The notes below the pieces were generated by a model, which did no database searches, had not been told where the DNA came from, and worked only from the letters and a program-made list of their open reading frames with translations. The translations under genes were made by a program, and so were the position numbers. Below are positions 35,922 to 44,070 of a stretch of DNA of 52,877 nt, piece after piece; position 1 is the stretch's first letter; each line of letters begins with the position of its first letter. Source of the DNA: Rs1 sp034111875. GTDB lineage: Bacteria > Pseudomonadota > Gammaproteobacteria > Pseudomonadales > Balneatricaceae. The DNA lies in assembly GCA_034111875.1 (NCBI GenBank), contig JAWUWK010000093.1:1-52877 (forward strand), in the 5' to 3' direction.

Positions 35922-37234
35922 GTAGTCATTTAACATTATCGATTCGGCGTCTAGATGCCACGGCGACCGACTTTTCTGAAAGTTTGCAAAAACTTTTGGC
36001 GTGGGATTCTGTATCGAATGCCAGCGTCAACAAAACCGTCGATGATATTCTTGCAGATGTGCGGCGCCGAGGCGACAGTGCATTAGTCGATTATACCAAT
36101 CAATTTGATTACACTAATGTCGATAATGTCAAACAATTACAACTGAGCAATGATCAGCTAAATCATGCGCTCACGTTGATTACAGAGGCCCAGCGAGAGG
36201 CTTTAGTGCAAGCTGCACAGCGAATTAGACGCTTTCATGAAAAGCAAGCTGATCACTCTTGGCAATACACAGACGACGATGGCACAGTGCTAGGTCAGAA
36301 AGTGACGCCTTTAGATAAAGTGGGTATTTATGTGCCCGGCGGCAAAGCGGCTTATCCCTCCTCGGTACTGATGAATGCTATCCCTGCTAAAGTGGCGGGG
36401 GTAGGAGAGATCATCATGGTCGTCCCGACACCTAGAGGTGAGGTTAACAATTTAGTATTGGCGGCGGCAGCGATCGCTGGTGTCGATAAGGTATTTACTG
36501 TCGGTGGTGCGCAGGCCGTCGGCGCATTAGCTTATGGTACAGAAACTATTCCCAAGGTTGATAAGATAACCGGCCCTGGCAATATTTATGTGGCGACTGC
36601 AAAAAAGGCAGTATTTGGCGTGGTAGGTATCGATATGATTGCCGGGCCTTCGGAAATTCTGATTATCGCCGATGGTAAAACTAACCCTGATTGGTTAGCC
36701 ATGGATCTATTTTCTCAGGCGGAGCACGACGAGCAAGCGCAAGCTATTTTAGTCTGCCCGGATGCTCAGTATATGGATCAAGTAGCTGAATCAATGCAAA
36801 GATTGCTACCCAGTTTAGAACGAGATGCCATTATTACTCAGTCTATCAATGAGCGCGCGGCCTTCATCCTTGTTAAAGATCTTGCACATGCTGTAGAAAT
36901 AAGTAATTTGGTGGCCCCTGAACACTTAGAATTGTCTGTTGCCGACCCCAATGCCTTAGTTGATTCTATCCGCCATGCAGGGGCTATCTTTATGGGGCGA
37001 TATACGGCTGAAGCTCTCGGCGATTACTGTGCTGGGCCGAACCATGTACTGCCCACTTCTGGAACGGCTAGGTTTTCATCTCCTCTAGGGGTTTATGATT
37101 TCCAAAAACGCTCATCGCTGGTGCATTTTAGTGAGCAAAGCGCTTCGGATCTAGGCCCAATAGCATCAATTCTTGCCAGAGGTGAAGGGTTGACGGCACA
37201 TGCAAGATCTGCTGAGTATCGCATCAAGGGCTAG
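35918..37234 (+). CDS. hisD: Histidinol dehydrogenase HisD
   Basis: Final two oxidation steps of histidine synthesis (histidinol to histidine), zinc- and NAD-dependent. Family blocks are present: VGIYVPGGKAAYPSSVLMNA, GPGNIYVATAKK, the Q-A-E-H-D-E zinc site region and GPNHVLPTSGTARFSSPLGV. It is 438 residues. In Pseudomonas hisC follows directly; here a 560-base non-coding gap follows instead. Confidence 0.95.
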   Translation: MSSHLTLSIRRLDATATDFSESLQKLLAWDSVSNASVNKTVDDILADVRRRGDSALVDYTNQFDYTNVDNVKQLQLSNDQLNHALTLITEAQREALVQAAQRIRRFHEKQADHSWQYTDDDGTVLGQKVTPLDKVGIYVPGGKAAYPSSVLMNAIPAKVAGVGEIIMVVPTPRGEVNNLVLAAAAIAGVDKVFTVGGAQAVGALAYGTETIPKVDKITGPGNIYVATAKKAVFGVVGIDMIAGPSEILIIADGKTNPDWLAMDLFSQAEHDEQAQAILVCPDAQYMDQVAESMQRLLPSLERDAIITQSINERAAFILVKDLAHAVEISNLVAPEHLELSVADPNALVDSIRHAGAIFMGRYTAEALGDYCAGPNHVLPTSGTARFSSPLGVYDFQKRSSLVHFSEQSASDLGPIASILARGEGLTAHARSAEYRIKG

Positions 37235-37794
37235 ACCTTAATGCGTGTTTATGACCAAATTGGGTTGGTTTAATTAACATCATAGACGGCCGCTACCGAT
37301 GGCGAATTTTTTTGCTTAAAGAGCCTTCTATGATTAGAGTGAATCAAAATCCTCGTCAGTGCTCTGTTTATTAGAAGACAGCAAAAAAGTCTAGCTCCCC
37401 CCCCCCCCGCTCCTCATATAAAGCAAGACTAAGAGATTAATGACTTGGTAAATTAGCTTAGTCAATGGGTTTTGAACAACAAGCTTAAAGTACCTGATTA
37501 ATAATGTAAACTGCGTTTTTTTGGTTATTTTTGCTTAGGATTCTGTCGGAGATAACGCTAATCTACTTTTTCTTGTGATGATCGGCCAAGTTCGACAGGC
37601 CCCTAGTCTTTATGTCATTCATAACGCGATTCAGAGATATTTCTAAAATATAAAAATATATAACTTAAAATCAAATGGGTACTAAAAATAGCCTGATGTT
37701 TTTAGCAGTGATATAGTTAAAAAAATTAAAACAGCTTCATGTGAGGCAGTCATCATACTATGCCTGACATTATGCTAATTAATAAGAGAAGCTC
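37235..37794. other. Intergenic region hisD / CoA-transferase with poly-C tract
   Basis: This 560-base gap has no recognisable gene. It holds a 12-base run of C (annotated separately) and becomes very AT-rich in its last 200 bases, where the promoter of the CoA-transferase gene should lie. There is no trace of hisC. Confidence 0.5.
37397..37408 (+). repeat. Poly-C homopolymer tract (12 C)
   Basis: Twelve consecutive C bases lie in an otherwise AT-rich intergenic region, about 165 bases after hisD and 390 before the next gene. Such tracts are prone to slipped-strand length change and to sequencing error. Confidence 0.9.
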
Positions 37795-39033
37795 ATGATA
37801 TCTAATTCCCAAGTTTGCAAATCATCCACAAAGCCCCTGCAAGGTTTAACAGTATTGGAACTAGGGCATTTTATAGCCGCACCCCATTGCACTCGATTAA
37901 TGGCTGATTTAGGGGCAAATATAATTAAAGTTGAAACCCCAGGCAGCGGAGATCCGATTCGCAGTTGGGGGATGATGAAAGATGGCAACACTTTATGGTG
38001 GTCAGTTCATGGTCGTGGAAAACAGTGCATTACCTTGAACTTAAAGTCTGCTAAAGGTATTGAGCTGGCAAGGCAACTAATCGCAAAAGCCGATATAGTG
38101 GTTGAGAATTTTAGGCCGGGCCAACTCGCTAACTGGGGATTGAGCTTTGAAGCAATGCAACAAGTTAATCCGCAAATAATTTTAGTACATATATCAGGCT
38201 ACGGGCAAAGCGGCCCTTATAAAGACAGAGTGTCATTTGGTTCTATTGGTGAAGCATATGGTGGCCTGAGACATTTGACGGGGTATCCAAAAGATGTCAC
38301 TGACTTACCGCCCGTTAGAACAGGTGTCAGCTTAGGTGATAGCTTAGCCGGTATGTTTGGGGTAATAGGGGCTCTCAGTGCAATCTATGAAAGGGATGTG
38401 ACCGGGACTAATGTCGGTCGTGAGGTCGATGTGGCTCTCTATGAATCAGTGTTTAGTTTAATGGAGGGCGCATTACCAGAGTTCGGAGAATTTGGCGCCG
38501 TGCGCCATCCAACTGGCTCGGCAATACCGACAGCTGCCCCCTCTAATACCTACCGATGTGCCGATGGCTTATGGCTGGCAATAGGTGCCAATGGCGACAA
38601 AATTTTTAAGCGCTTGTGTAATCTAATCGGTAAGCCTGAACTGTCAGAAAGTGATTTGTATGATTCTAATCCAAAGCGAGTAGCCAATGCTGCACTGTTG
38701 GACAATTTGATTGAAAGCTGGACGTTAACCCAGCAAGCGGCAACGGCGGAGAGTATATTGCTTGAAAATGATATTCCAGCAGGGCGCCTGCTAACTATTC
38801 AAGACTGCGCTGCTGATCCTCACTATCAAGCGAGAAATATGATAATGCAGGTGGCCGACCCGCGTTTTGGTGAAGTGACGCATCCAGGTATAGTCCCTAA
38901 GTTTTCAGATGTTTCAGATAAAGTCAGCTGGGCTGGGCCTGCCGTTGGTGCGCATAACCAACAAGTGTATGCAGATTTACTGGCGATTGATGAAAGCCAG
39001 CTCGGTGAGCTTAAAGCGCAGGGAGTAATATGA
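37795..39033 (+). CDS. Family III (CaiB/BaiF) CoA-transferase
   Basis: The 412-residue protein has the family III fold. Its N-terminal GLTVLELGHFIAAPHCTRLMADLGA block and LNLKSAKGIELARQL are typical, and the nucleophilic aspartate is D182 in VSLGDSLAGMFG. These enzymes move CoA between acyl groups through an Asp-CoA intermediate. The next gene overlaps by four bases and is HMG-CoA-lyase-like, so this pair resembles succinyl-CoA:3-hydroxymethylglutarate transferase plus HMG-CoA lyase. The substrate is therefore likely a branched C5-C6 dicarboxylate, by inference only. Formyl-, carnitine- or mesaconyl-type specificities are not excluded. Confidence 0.85.
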   Translation: MISNSQVCKSSTKPLQGLTVLELGHFIAAPHCTRLMADLGANIIKVETPGSGDPIRSWGMMKDGNTLWWSVHGRGKQCITLNLKSAKGIELARQLIAKADIVVENFRPGQLANWGLSFEAMQQVNPQIILVHISGYGQSGPYKDRVSFGSIGEAYGGLRHLTGYPKDVTDLPPVRTGVSLGDSLAGMFGVIGALSAIYERDVTGTNVGREVDVALYESVFSLMEGALPEFGEFGAVRHPTGSAIPTAAPSNTYRCADGLWLAIGANGDKIFKRLCNLIGKPELSESDLYDSNPKRVANAALLDNLIESWTLTQQAATAESILLENDIPAGRLLTIQDCAADPHYQARNMIMQVADPRFGEVTHPGIVPKFSDVSDKVSWAGPAVGAHNQQVYADLLAIDESQLGELKAQGVI

Positions 39034-39977
39034 GTACAGCTCCTACAAATACTTCATTTTTGGCTGATAAAAAAAACGCTTTTGTGACGTTAATTGAAGT
39101 GGCTCCTAGGGATGGTTTTCAATCTGTAGTGCCTATCATTTCACTGGCAGATAAATTGGCGCTTATTGGCGCTTTGGCAGATGCCGGTTTAAAGCACATT
39201 GAGGTAGGTGCTTTCGTACATCCCAAAGCGATTCCACAAATGGCAGATATTAGTCGAATACTTGAGTCTATTAAGTCATCGACGGCTTTCGAATTTATCG
39301 TACTAGTGCCAAACGCTAGAGGTGCCAAGCTTGCCCAAGAACACCAATGCCAACGGATTAATTTTGTACTTTCGGTCAGTCAAGCGCATAATTTGAAAAA
39401 TGTTCGCAAGACCTTGAAACAGTCACTGGCTGAGTTAGAAAAAGTCCAAATGATAGTCTCTGAGTCACCGACTATGTGTTTACGAGTGAGCTTAGCCACC
39501 AGCTTTGACTGCCCCTTTGAGGGTAAAATAGACGCAGATGACTGCCTAAAAATTCTTCAACAAGTATTGTCAATTAGCCCTGATGCCCAAATAGCTATAT
39601 GTGATACTACTGGTCGCGCACACCCTTTTGCAGTAGAGCGATTGTTTATAGCGGCACTGTCTATACTGCCTAGTACCACAGAACTGATTTTCCATTGCCA
39701 TGACACTTATGGCTTGGCAATTGCTAATGTCGCTGCTGCCTATCGCGCAGGTGTGAGGTTTTTTGATACGGCGGTGGCAGGTTTTGGTGGTTGCCCATTC
39801 GCACCTGGTGCCAGTGGTAATGTTGCCACTGAAGACGTAGTCTATTTTTTTGAATCTGCGGGAATAGAAACCTCTGTAGACAGTAAAAAACTTAAACACG
39901 CTATTACATTAGCTGAACAGATTAAAGGTGCCCAACTAGGCGGTTCGATAAGATTACTCAATAGAGCAGAAACGTGA
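39030..39977 (+). CDS. Hydroxymethylglutaryl-CoA lyase-like protein
   Basis: A 315-residue TIM-barrel lyase of the DRE-TIM metallolyase family. The metal/substrate motif E-V-A-P-R-D-G-F-Q (E23 to Q31), the metal histidines H222 and H224 (FHCHDTYGLA) and the cysteine loop GFGGCPFAPGASGN (C255) match HMG-CoA lyase and its homologues. The expected reaction cleaves a 3-hydroxy-3-methyl dicarboxyl-CoA to acetyl-CoA and a keto acid. Its start overlaps the CoA-transferase stop (ATGA), so the two are coupled. A leucine-degradation cluster (liuABCD) is not nearby. Confidence 0.86.
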   Translation: MSTAPTNTSFLADKKNAFVTLIEVAPRDGFQSVVPIISLADKLALIGALADAGLKHIEVGAFVHPKAIPQMADISRILESIKSSTAFEFIVLVPNARGAKLAQEHQCQRINFVLSVSQAHNLKNVRKTLKQSLAELEKVQMIVSESPTMCLRVSLATSFDCPFEGKIDADDCLKILQQVLSISPDAQIAICDTTGRAHPFAVERLFIAALSILPSTTELIFHCHDTYGLAIANVAAAYRAGVRFFDTAVAGFGGCPFAPGASGNVATEDVVYFFESAGIETSVDSKKLKHAITLAEQIKGAQLGGSIRLLNRAET

Positions 39978-40059
39978 GTATTAATAGGCAGCTATCGATA
40001 TCCATATGGCGCACCATAAATGAAGCATATTATTTAATAGCATCTGAAAGGGCCAAGTA

Positions 40060-40256
40060 ATGGAAAATATCAATCTGATTATTTTGTATGTGATTGTAAT
40101 AAAGCGAGACTTGGAGAAATACTCGCTGCAATTAATCAAAAAGGTGCCAAAACCGTTGCAGAGATTGGAGAAAAGACCAAAACTGGTATGTCATGTCGGT
40201 TTTGTGCGTCTAAAGAAGATTATTTTGGTGATTCAAGAGTGGAGCTGTATTTTTAA
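40060..40256 (+). pseudogene. BFD-like [2Fe-2S] protein gene with apparent one-base frameshift
   Basis: AAAGGG sits seven bases before an ATG at 40060, but that frame encodes nothing recognisable. Two bases later, the frame running from 40062 to TAA at 40254-40256 encodes Y-F-V-C-D-C-N-K...G-M-S-C-R-F-C-A-S, the cysteine pattern of bacterioferritin-associated-ferredoxin (BFD) [2Fe-2S] proteins. That frame has no ATG, GTG or TTG after an upstream stop. Adding one A to the AAAA run at 40064-40067 would join the ATG to this frame and give about 65 residues beginning MEKYQSDYF. So this is a sequencing deletion, a recent disruption, or a -1 slip. It follows the lyase gene by about 80 bases. Confidence 0.7.
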
Positions 40257-40575
40257 GATATTCTAGAAAATAACGTTTAGAATGAATTATTCTAGTTATT
40301 CTGATTTTTCGCAGTAGATTAGGGTTAATCTCCACAGGCTAATAGTCTGCAGTAACAGCTTGAGATCAGTTTACCGGGAAGCAAATAATTTTTTGCTGTT
40401 GCTAACAGATCATTAGCTTTATTGTTCACTGTACTGACAAAGTCGGTATGGGCCTAGTTATCCTAAACGCTTGGCGATAGTGCATTATCGATATCTGCAT
40501 TGTTTGTTTTTTAACCCACAAAAAAATTATTGATATAGGCCCGCCCTAAATCGTTATAGGTTAGCATTGAATGAT
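40257..40575. other. Intergenic region BFD-like gene / yaaA
   Basis: A 319-base gap between convergent genes. It contains copy 1 of the 49-bp repeat (40298-40346). No further gene is visible, and I see no strong terminator hairpin. Confidence 0.4.
40298..40346. repeat. 49-bp interspersed repeat, copy 1
   Basis: Starts ATTCTGATTTTTCGCAGTAG and continues in register with copy 2 at 41755-41803, with 41 of 49 positions identical and no gap. Sequence outside the 49 bp does not match on either side, so copy 1 looks like a fragment of a longer repeat. Confidence 0.7.
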
Positions 40576-41376
40576 TTAAGCGTTCTGCTCTCGCCTTAAA
40601 AAGACCCAATCATTGGCGCTAGACTGCTCTGCGCTATAATAGTAACCTGCATAGTTAAATTGTTTTAGCTGCTCTGCGTTAGTAATGCGGTAATCGATGA
40701 TATATCGGACCATCATGCCGCGGGCTTTTTTAGCAAAAAAACTGATAATTTTATACTGTCCGTTTTTTTGATCTTTAAAGATAGGGGTGATCAAACGGGC
40801 ACTTAATGCGTTTTTTTGCAGCACTTTGAAATACTCGTTGGACGCCAAATTAATTAATACTGATTGATGATCGGCCGGTTTATTTACGGCGAGTTCTGTC
40901 GTGTTTCGATTGATTCGCTTGGTTAAAGTATCATCCCAGAATTGATATAAATTTTCATTTTTGCGGTATTTAAGTTTGGTCCCCATCTCCAGTCTATATG
41001 GTTGAATAAGATCTAGGGGTTGCAGTAGCCCGTAGAGCCCAGATAAAATACGCAAGTGGGTCTGTGCGAAGCTAAAATCTTCTTCAGACAATGTTTGTGC
41101 ATCTAAACCGGTATAGACATCACCTTTAAAAGCCAGTATCGCCTGTTTGGCATTAGCGACAGTAAAAGGTTGTTGCCAGGAACCGAAACGAGCGACATTT
41201 AAGGCGGCTAGCTTGTCGCTTAATTTCATTAACTCCGCGATATCTTGGACAGATTTCTTTGCCAGGTGATCAACCAATAATTGTGACTTTTGCAAAAACT
41301 GTGCGTCACTATAGGTTTGCGTGATGGGTGGAGTTTCGAAGTCTAATGTTTTGGCTGGGGAGATAACAATTTGCAT
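40576..41376 (-). CDS. yaaA: Peroxide stress protein YaaA (DUF328)
   Basis: The start at 41376 (MQIVISPAKTLDFETP) is preceded by AAGGTG at six bases and matches the family N-terminus. Family blocks LSGLYGLLQPLDLIQPYRLEMG, NLASNEYFK and FFAKKARGMMVRYII are all present in 266 residues. YaaA lowers intracellular iron-driven damage under H2O2 stress in E. coli and binds DNA. It is transcribed alone, divergent from trpS. Confidence 0.93.
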   Translation of the reverse strand: MQIVISPAKTLDFETPPITQTYSDAQFLQKSQLLVDHLAKKSVQDIAELMKLSDKLAALNVARFGSWQQPFTVANAKQAILAFKGDVYTGLDAQTLSEEDFSFAQTHLRILSGLYGLLQPLDLIQPYRLEMGTKLKYRKNENLYQFWDDTLTKRINRNTTELAVNKPADHQSVLINLASNEYFKVLQKNALSARLITPIFKDQKNGQYKIISFFAKKARGMMVRYIIDYRITNAEQLKQFNYAGYYYSAEQSSANDWVFLRREQNA

Positions 41377-41754
41377 AGATAACACCTTCTAAATATCCAG
41401 AGCTCTTTTTAACACTAGTTGGCTAATCTTTAAAGTAATAATCGTTTTAAATAAACAGTGCTATCGCGTTTTCATTCATCGCTATGCTCGCACTGAGAGT
41501 AAGTCCATGATTCAAAAAGGGTGCGACTAAACTGAGCGGTTTGGTTATGCCCAGCAGTGATTAGATTGAATCAGTGAAGCATTCGCAGTTGACATGCATT
41601 TATGGATAAAAACTAGCTAAAATAGTCGATTGTTCTAGTAACTTGGTAGGACTTGGTCGATTACAGCGAAGAAAAGTAGATTTGAGACAGATTTCTGGGT
41701 CTTTTGAGGCTAATAGCGGGCTATTTAACGAGAGAGCGCGGGTGATATGGCCAC

Positions 41755-41803
41755 ATTCTGGTTTTTCGCAGTAGATTAGCGTTAAGTCCCACAAGCTCCT
41801 AGT
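41755..41803. repeat. 49-bp interspersed repeat, copy 2
   Basis: ATTCTGGTTTTTCGCAGTAG and the following 29 bases match copy 1 (40298-40346) at 41 of 49 positions in the same orientation. The two copies flank yaaA, about 1.46 kb apart. A short palindrome, AATAGCGGGCTATT, lies just upstream of this copy. Confidence 0.7.
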
Positions 41804-41810
41804 GTATGAT
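41782..41810 (+). promoter_or_regulatory. Candidate sigma-70 promoter for trpS
   Basis: TTAAGT (41782-41787) and TATGAT (41805-41810) are separated by exactly 17 bases, about 52 bases before the trpS ATG. The -10 box matches consensus at five of six positions, the -35 at about three. The -35 box lies inside the 49-bp repeat, so the repeat may have supplied part of the promoter. Confidence 0.45.
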
Positions 41811-41862
41811 ACCGCGACAAACTGTATAGAGCGTTAATTGATCGCTGCTTTAAGGAAATAAA

Positions 41863-43137
41863 ATGTCACAGAAAACCGTTTTAACCGGAATAACGACCTC
41901 AGGTACTCCCCATATTGGCAACTATCTAGGCGCTATCAAGCCGGCTATTACCGCGAGTGAGAAAACCGGTTTCAATAGCTTTTTCTTTTTAGCGGATTAC
42001 CATGCGTTGATAAAATGTCATGACCCTCAGCGGGTAGCACAGTCTTCTCGTGAAATAGCGGCCACTTGGTTAGCGCTAGGATTAGATACGGACAATGCTA
42101 CCTTTTACCGTCAATCAGACCTTCCGGAGATTACGGAGTTGACATGGATCTTAACTTGCATGACTTCAAAGGGTTTAATGAACCGGGCACATGCTTACAA
42201 GGCGTCAGTGGATGCAAACCAAAATGCCGGCAAAGCAGAACTAGACGATGGCGTTACTATGGGGCTGTTTAGCTACCCCGTGTTGATGGCCGCGGATATA
42301 TTAATGTTTAATGCCGATATAGTTCCAGTAGGTAAAGATCAGATACAACACATAGAAATGACACGGGATGTTGCCGGACGGTTTAATAGTAATTATCGTC
42401 AGTTATTTACTTTACCCGAAGCGCAAACTGATGAACAAATGCAATTAATTCCAGGTTTAGATGGCCGTAAAATGTCTAAAAGTTACGATAATACCATCCC
42501 GTTGTTTTGTGCACCTGATACACTCAACAAATTGATCAAGCAAATTGATACTGACTCTAAGCGTCCAGGAGAGCCGAAAGACCCTGATACTAGTACTGTC
42601 TTTCAATTATACGATTGCTTTGCCAGTGACAGTGAAGTGTTGCAAATGCGTGAGAAATTTGCCAATGGGATTGGCTGGGGTGAAGCCAAACAAGAATTAT
42701 TCGAATACCTAGAAGCTATTTTGTCAGCGCCGAGGAAAGAGTACAATCGACTAATGAACGATTTGGCTTACGTAGAATCTGTATTGCTAAAAGGCGCCCA
42801 AAAAGCCCGTGCAACATCAGCACCTTTCATGGATGAAGTGCGAAGAGCAGTAGGTATTCAACCATTGCCTTTTGTACCTATTGAGCAAGCGATAAAAGTT
42901 AAAAAAGAAAAGACCACAGAAGATCTAGCCAGAGCGGTAGAAGGTAGACGTCGTGGTATTTTAATGCAGCTTAAGCTTTCGATAGAGGCGGTCCACAAGA
43001 GCGAAGACTCTCATCAAGCGGCGACAGAATTACTCGATAAAAAGCGTGCGGCGCTGGCAAATCTGAAAAGTAAAGCCAAAGAGAAAGCGGAGAATGAGTT
43101 AGAAATACTTATTCAAGCGTTAGCAAAATACACTTAA
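41863..43137 (+). CDS. trpS: Tryptophanyl-tRNA synthetase
   Basis: Class I synthetase charging tRNA(Trp). The HIGH-type motif is PHIGNYLGA near the N-terminus and KMSKS is at 203-207. At 424 residues it is the longer type (E. coli is about 334), with an extra charged, helical C-terminal region of about 90 residues (KKRAALANLKSKAKEKAENELE). An AAGGAA ribosome-binding site lies eight bases before the ATG. Confidence 0.94.
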   Translation: MSQKTVLTGITTSGTPHIGNYLGAIKPAITASEKTGFNSFFFLADYHALIKCHDPQRVAQSSREIAATWLALGLDTDNATFYRQSDLPEITELTWILTCMTSKGLMNRAHAYKASVDANQNAGKAELDDGVTMGLFSYPVLMAADILMFNADIVPVGKDQIQHIEMTRDVAGRFNSNYRQLFTLPEAQTDEQMQLIPGLDGRKMSKSYDNTIPLFCAPDTLNKLIKQIDTDSKRPGEPKDPDTSTVFQLYDCFASDSEVLQMREKFANGIGWGEAKQELFEYLEAILSAPRKEYNRLMNDLAYVESVLLKGAQKARATSAPFMDEVRRAVGIQPLPFVPIEQAIKVKKEKTTEDLARAVEGRRRGILMQLKLSIEAVHKSEDSHQAATELLDKKRAALANLKSKAKEKAENELEILIQALAKYT

Positions 43138-43226
43138 CCGGGATATTAGGTGCAATATTCGGCTTAACTTTAGGCGCTAGGATTTTAAGCTCCGCCTGTT
43201 TCAGATCTAGTTTGGAGACTTCAGTA

Positions 43227-44042
43227 ATGTACCACACTTTAATAACTGCCCAAGAGTTGAATCAACACTATTCGAGTGATGATTGGGTCATCTTAGACTG
43301 CCGGTTTAACTTGGCTGATGCCGACAAAGGCGAAGCCCTATACATTAATGGTCATATAAAATCGGCCCAGTACGTCAATCTAAATCAACAGCTATCAGGG
43401 GCTGTCACTGCGGTTTCTGGCAGGCATCCTTTGCCGGAAGTCACCGCGATTACGCAGGTTTTTTCACAGGCGGGGATTGGTGAGCATCAACAAGTCGTGG
43501 TCTATGATGACTGCTCTGGGGCGATGGCTGCGCGTACTTGGTGGTTACTCCAATGGCTGGGTCACTCTAAAGTCGCTGTTCTTGAAGGCGGGGTTGATGC
43601 TTGGCTACAGGCCGGGTACTCTCTTACAGCCCATTCTATCAATCCAGTCTCAAGGCATTTTGTAAGACGAGACTCTGCCTACCAAGCTATTTCTATTACC
43701 CAGCTATGCAGTGGACAGTATCAACTAGTCGATGCGAGGGCCGCGGCGCGATTCAATGGCGAGGAAGAGCCGATAGACCAAGTGGCGGGACATATTCCCG
43801 ATGCTGTCAACCGCCCCTTCAGCGATAATCTAACCCCTGCGGGTTTATTCAAGAGCCGTGATCAATTAAAAGCGCAGTGGCAAACACTGGCAAATGATAA
43901 CACTTTACACATGTGTGGCTCTGGAGTTACTGCCTGTCACAATATACTCGCTATGCGCCACGCTGGTCTCAGTGCCAGTAAGCTTTATGTAGGTTCGTGG
44001 AGTGAATGGATTAGAGATCCAACCCGTCGCGTGGTCCCCTAA
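43227..44042 (+). CDS. sseA: 3-mercaptopyruvate sulfurtransferase (rhodanese family)
   Basis: The ATG at 43227 has GGAG nine bases upstream and gives 271 residues; an in-frame TTG at 43212 adds five residues and overlaps that site. Two rhodanese domains are present. The second carries the active cysteine C230 in the loop CGSGVTAC, which is the mercaptopyruvate type rather than the thiosulfate type (CRKGVT). The first domain has a DDCSG segment, so no second active cysteine loop. Its product would feed cytoplasmic persulfide/H2S metabolism. Confidence 0.9.
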   Translation: MYHTLITAQELNQHYSSDDWVILDCRFNLADADKGEALYINGHIKSAQYVNLNQQLSGAVTAVSGRHPLPEVTAITQVFSQAGIGEHQQVVVYDDCSGAMAARTWWLLQWLGHSKVAVLEGGVDAWLQAGYSLTAHSINPVSRHFVRRDSAYQAISITQLCSGQYQLVDARAAARFNGEEEPIDQVAGHIPDAVNRPFSDNLTPAGLFKSRDQLKAQWQTLANDNTLHMCGSGVTACHNILAMRHAGLSASKLYVGSWSEWIRDPTRRVVP

Positions 44043-44070
44043 AAAATTGCCCTTAAGGATAATAGTCACT

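Larger units (their letters stand above)
41377..41862. other. Divergent intergenic region yaaA / trpS
   Basis: A 486-base region that must hold both promoters. It includes copy 2 of the 49-bp repeat and a candidate trpS promoter. A minus-strand open frame at 41600-41794 overlaps the repeat but lacks a ribosome-binding site and recognisable domains. No trp-leader-like peptide was seen. Confidence 0.45.

Noticed and set aside
40060..40266. 68-residue frame beginning at the ATG at 40060
   Set aside because: Its product is a low-complexity basic peptide with no family features; the overlapping frame encodes a clear BFD domain, so this frame is only the shadow after the apparent one-base loss.
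41600..41794. 64-residue minus-strand open frame between yaaA and trpS
   Set aside because: It overlaps the 49-bp repeat and the trpS promoter, has no ribosome-binding site, and the matching copy 1 frame is cut short. Treated as chance coding in a repeat.
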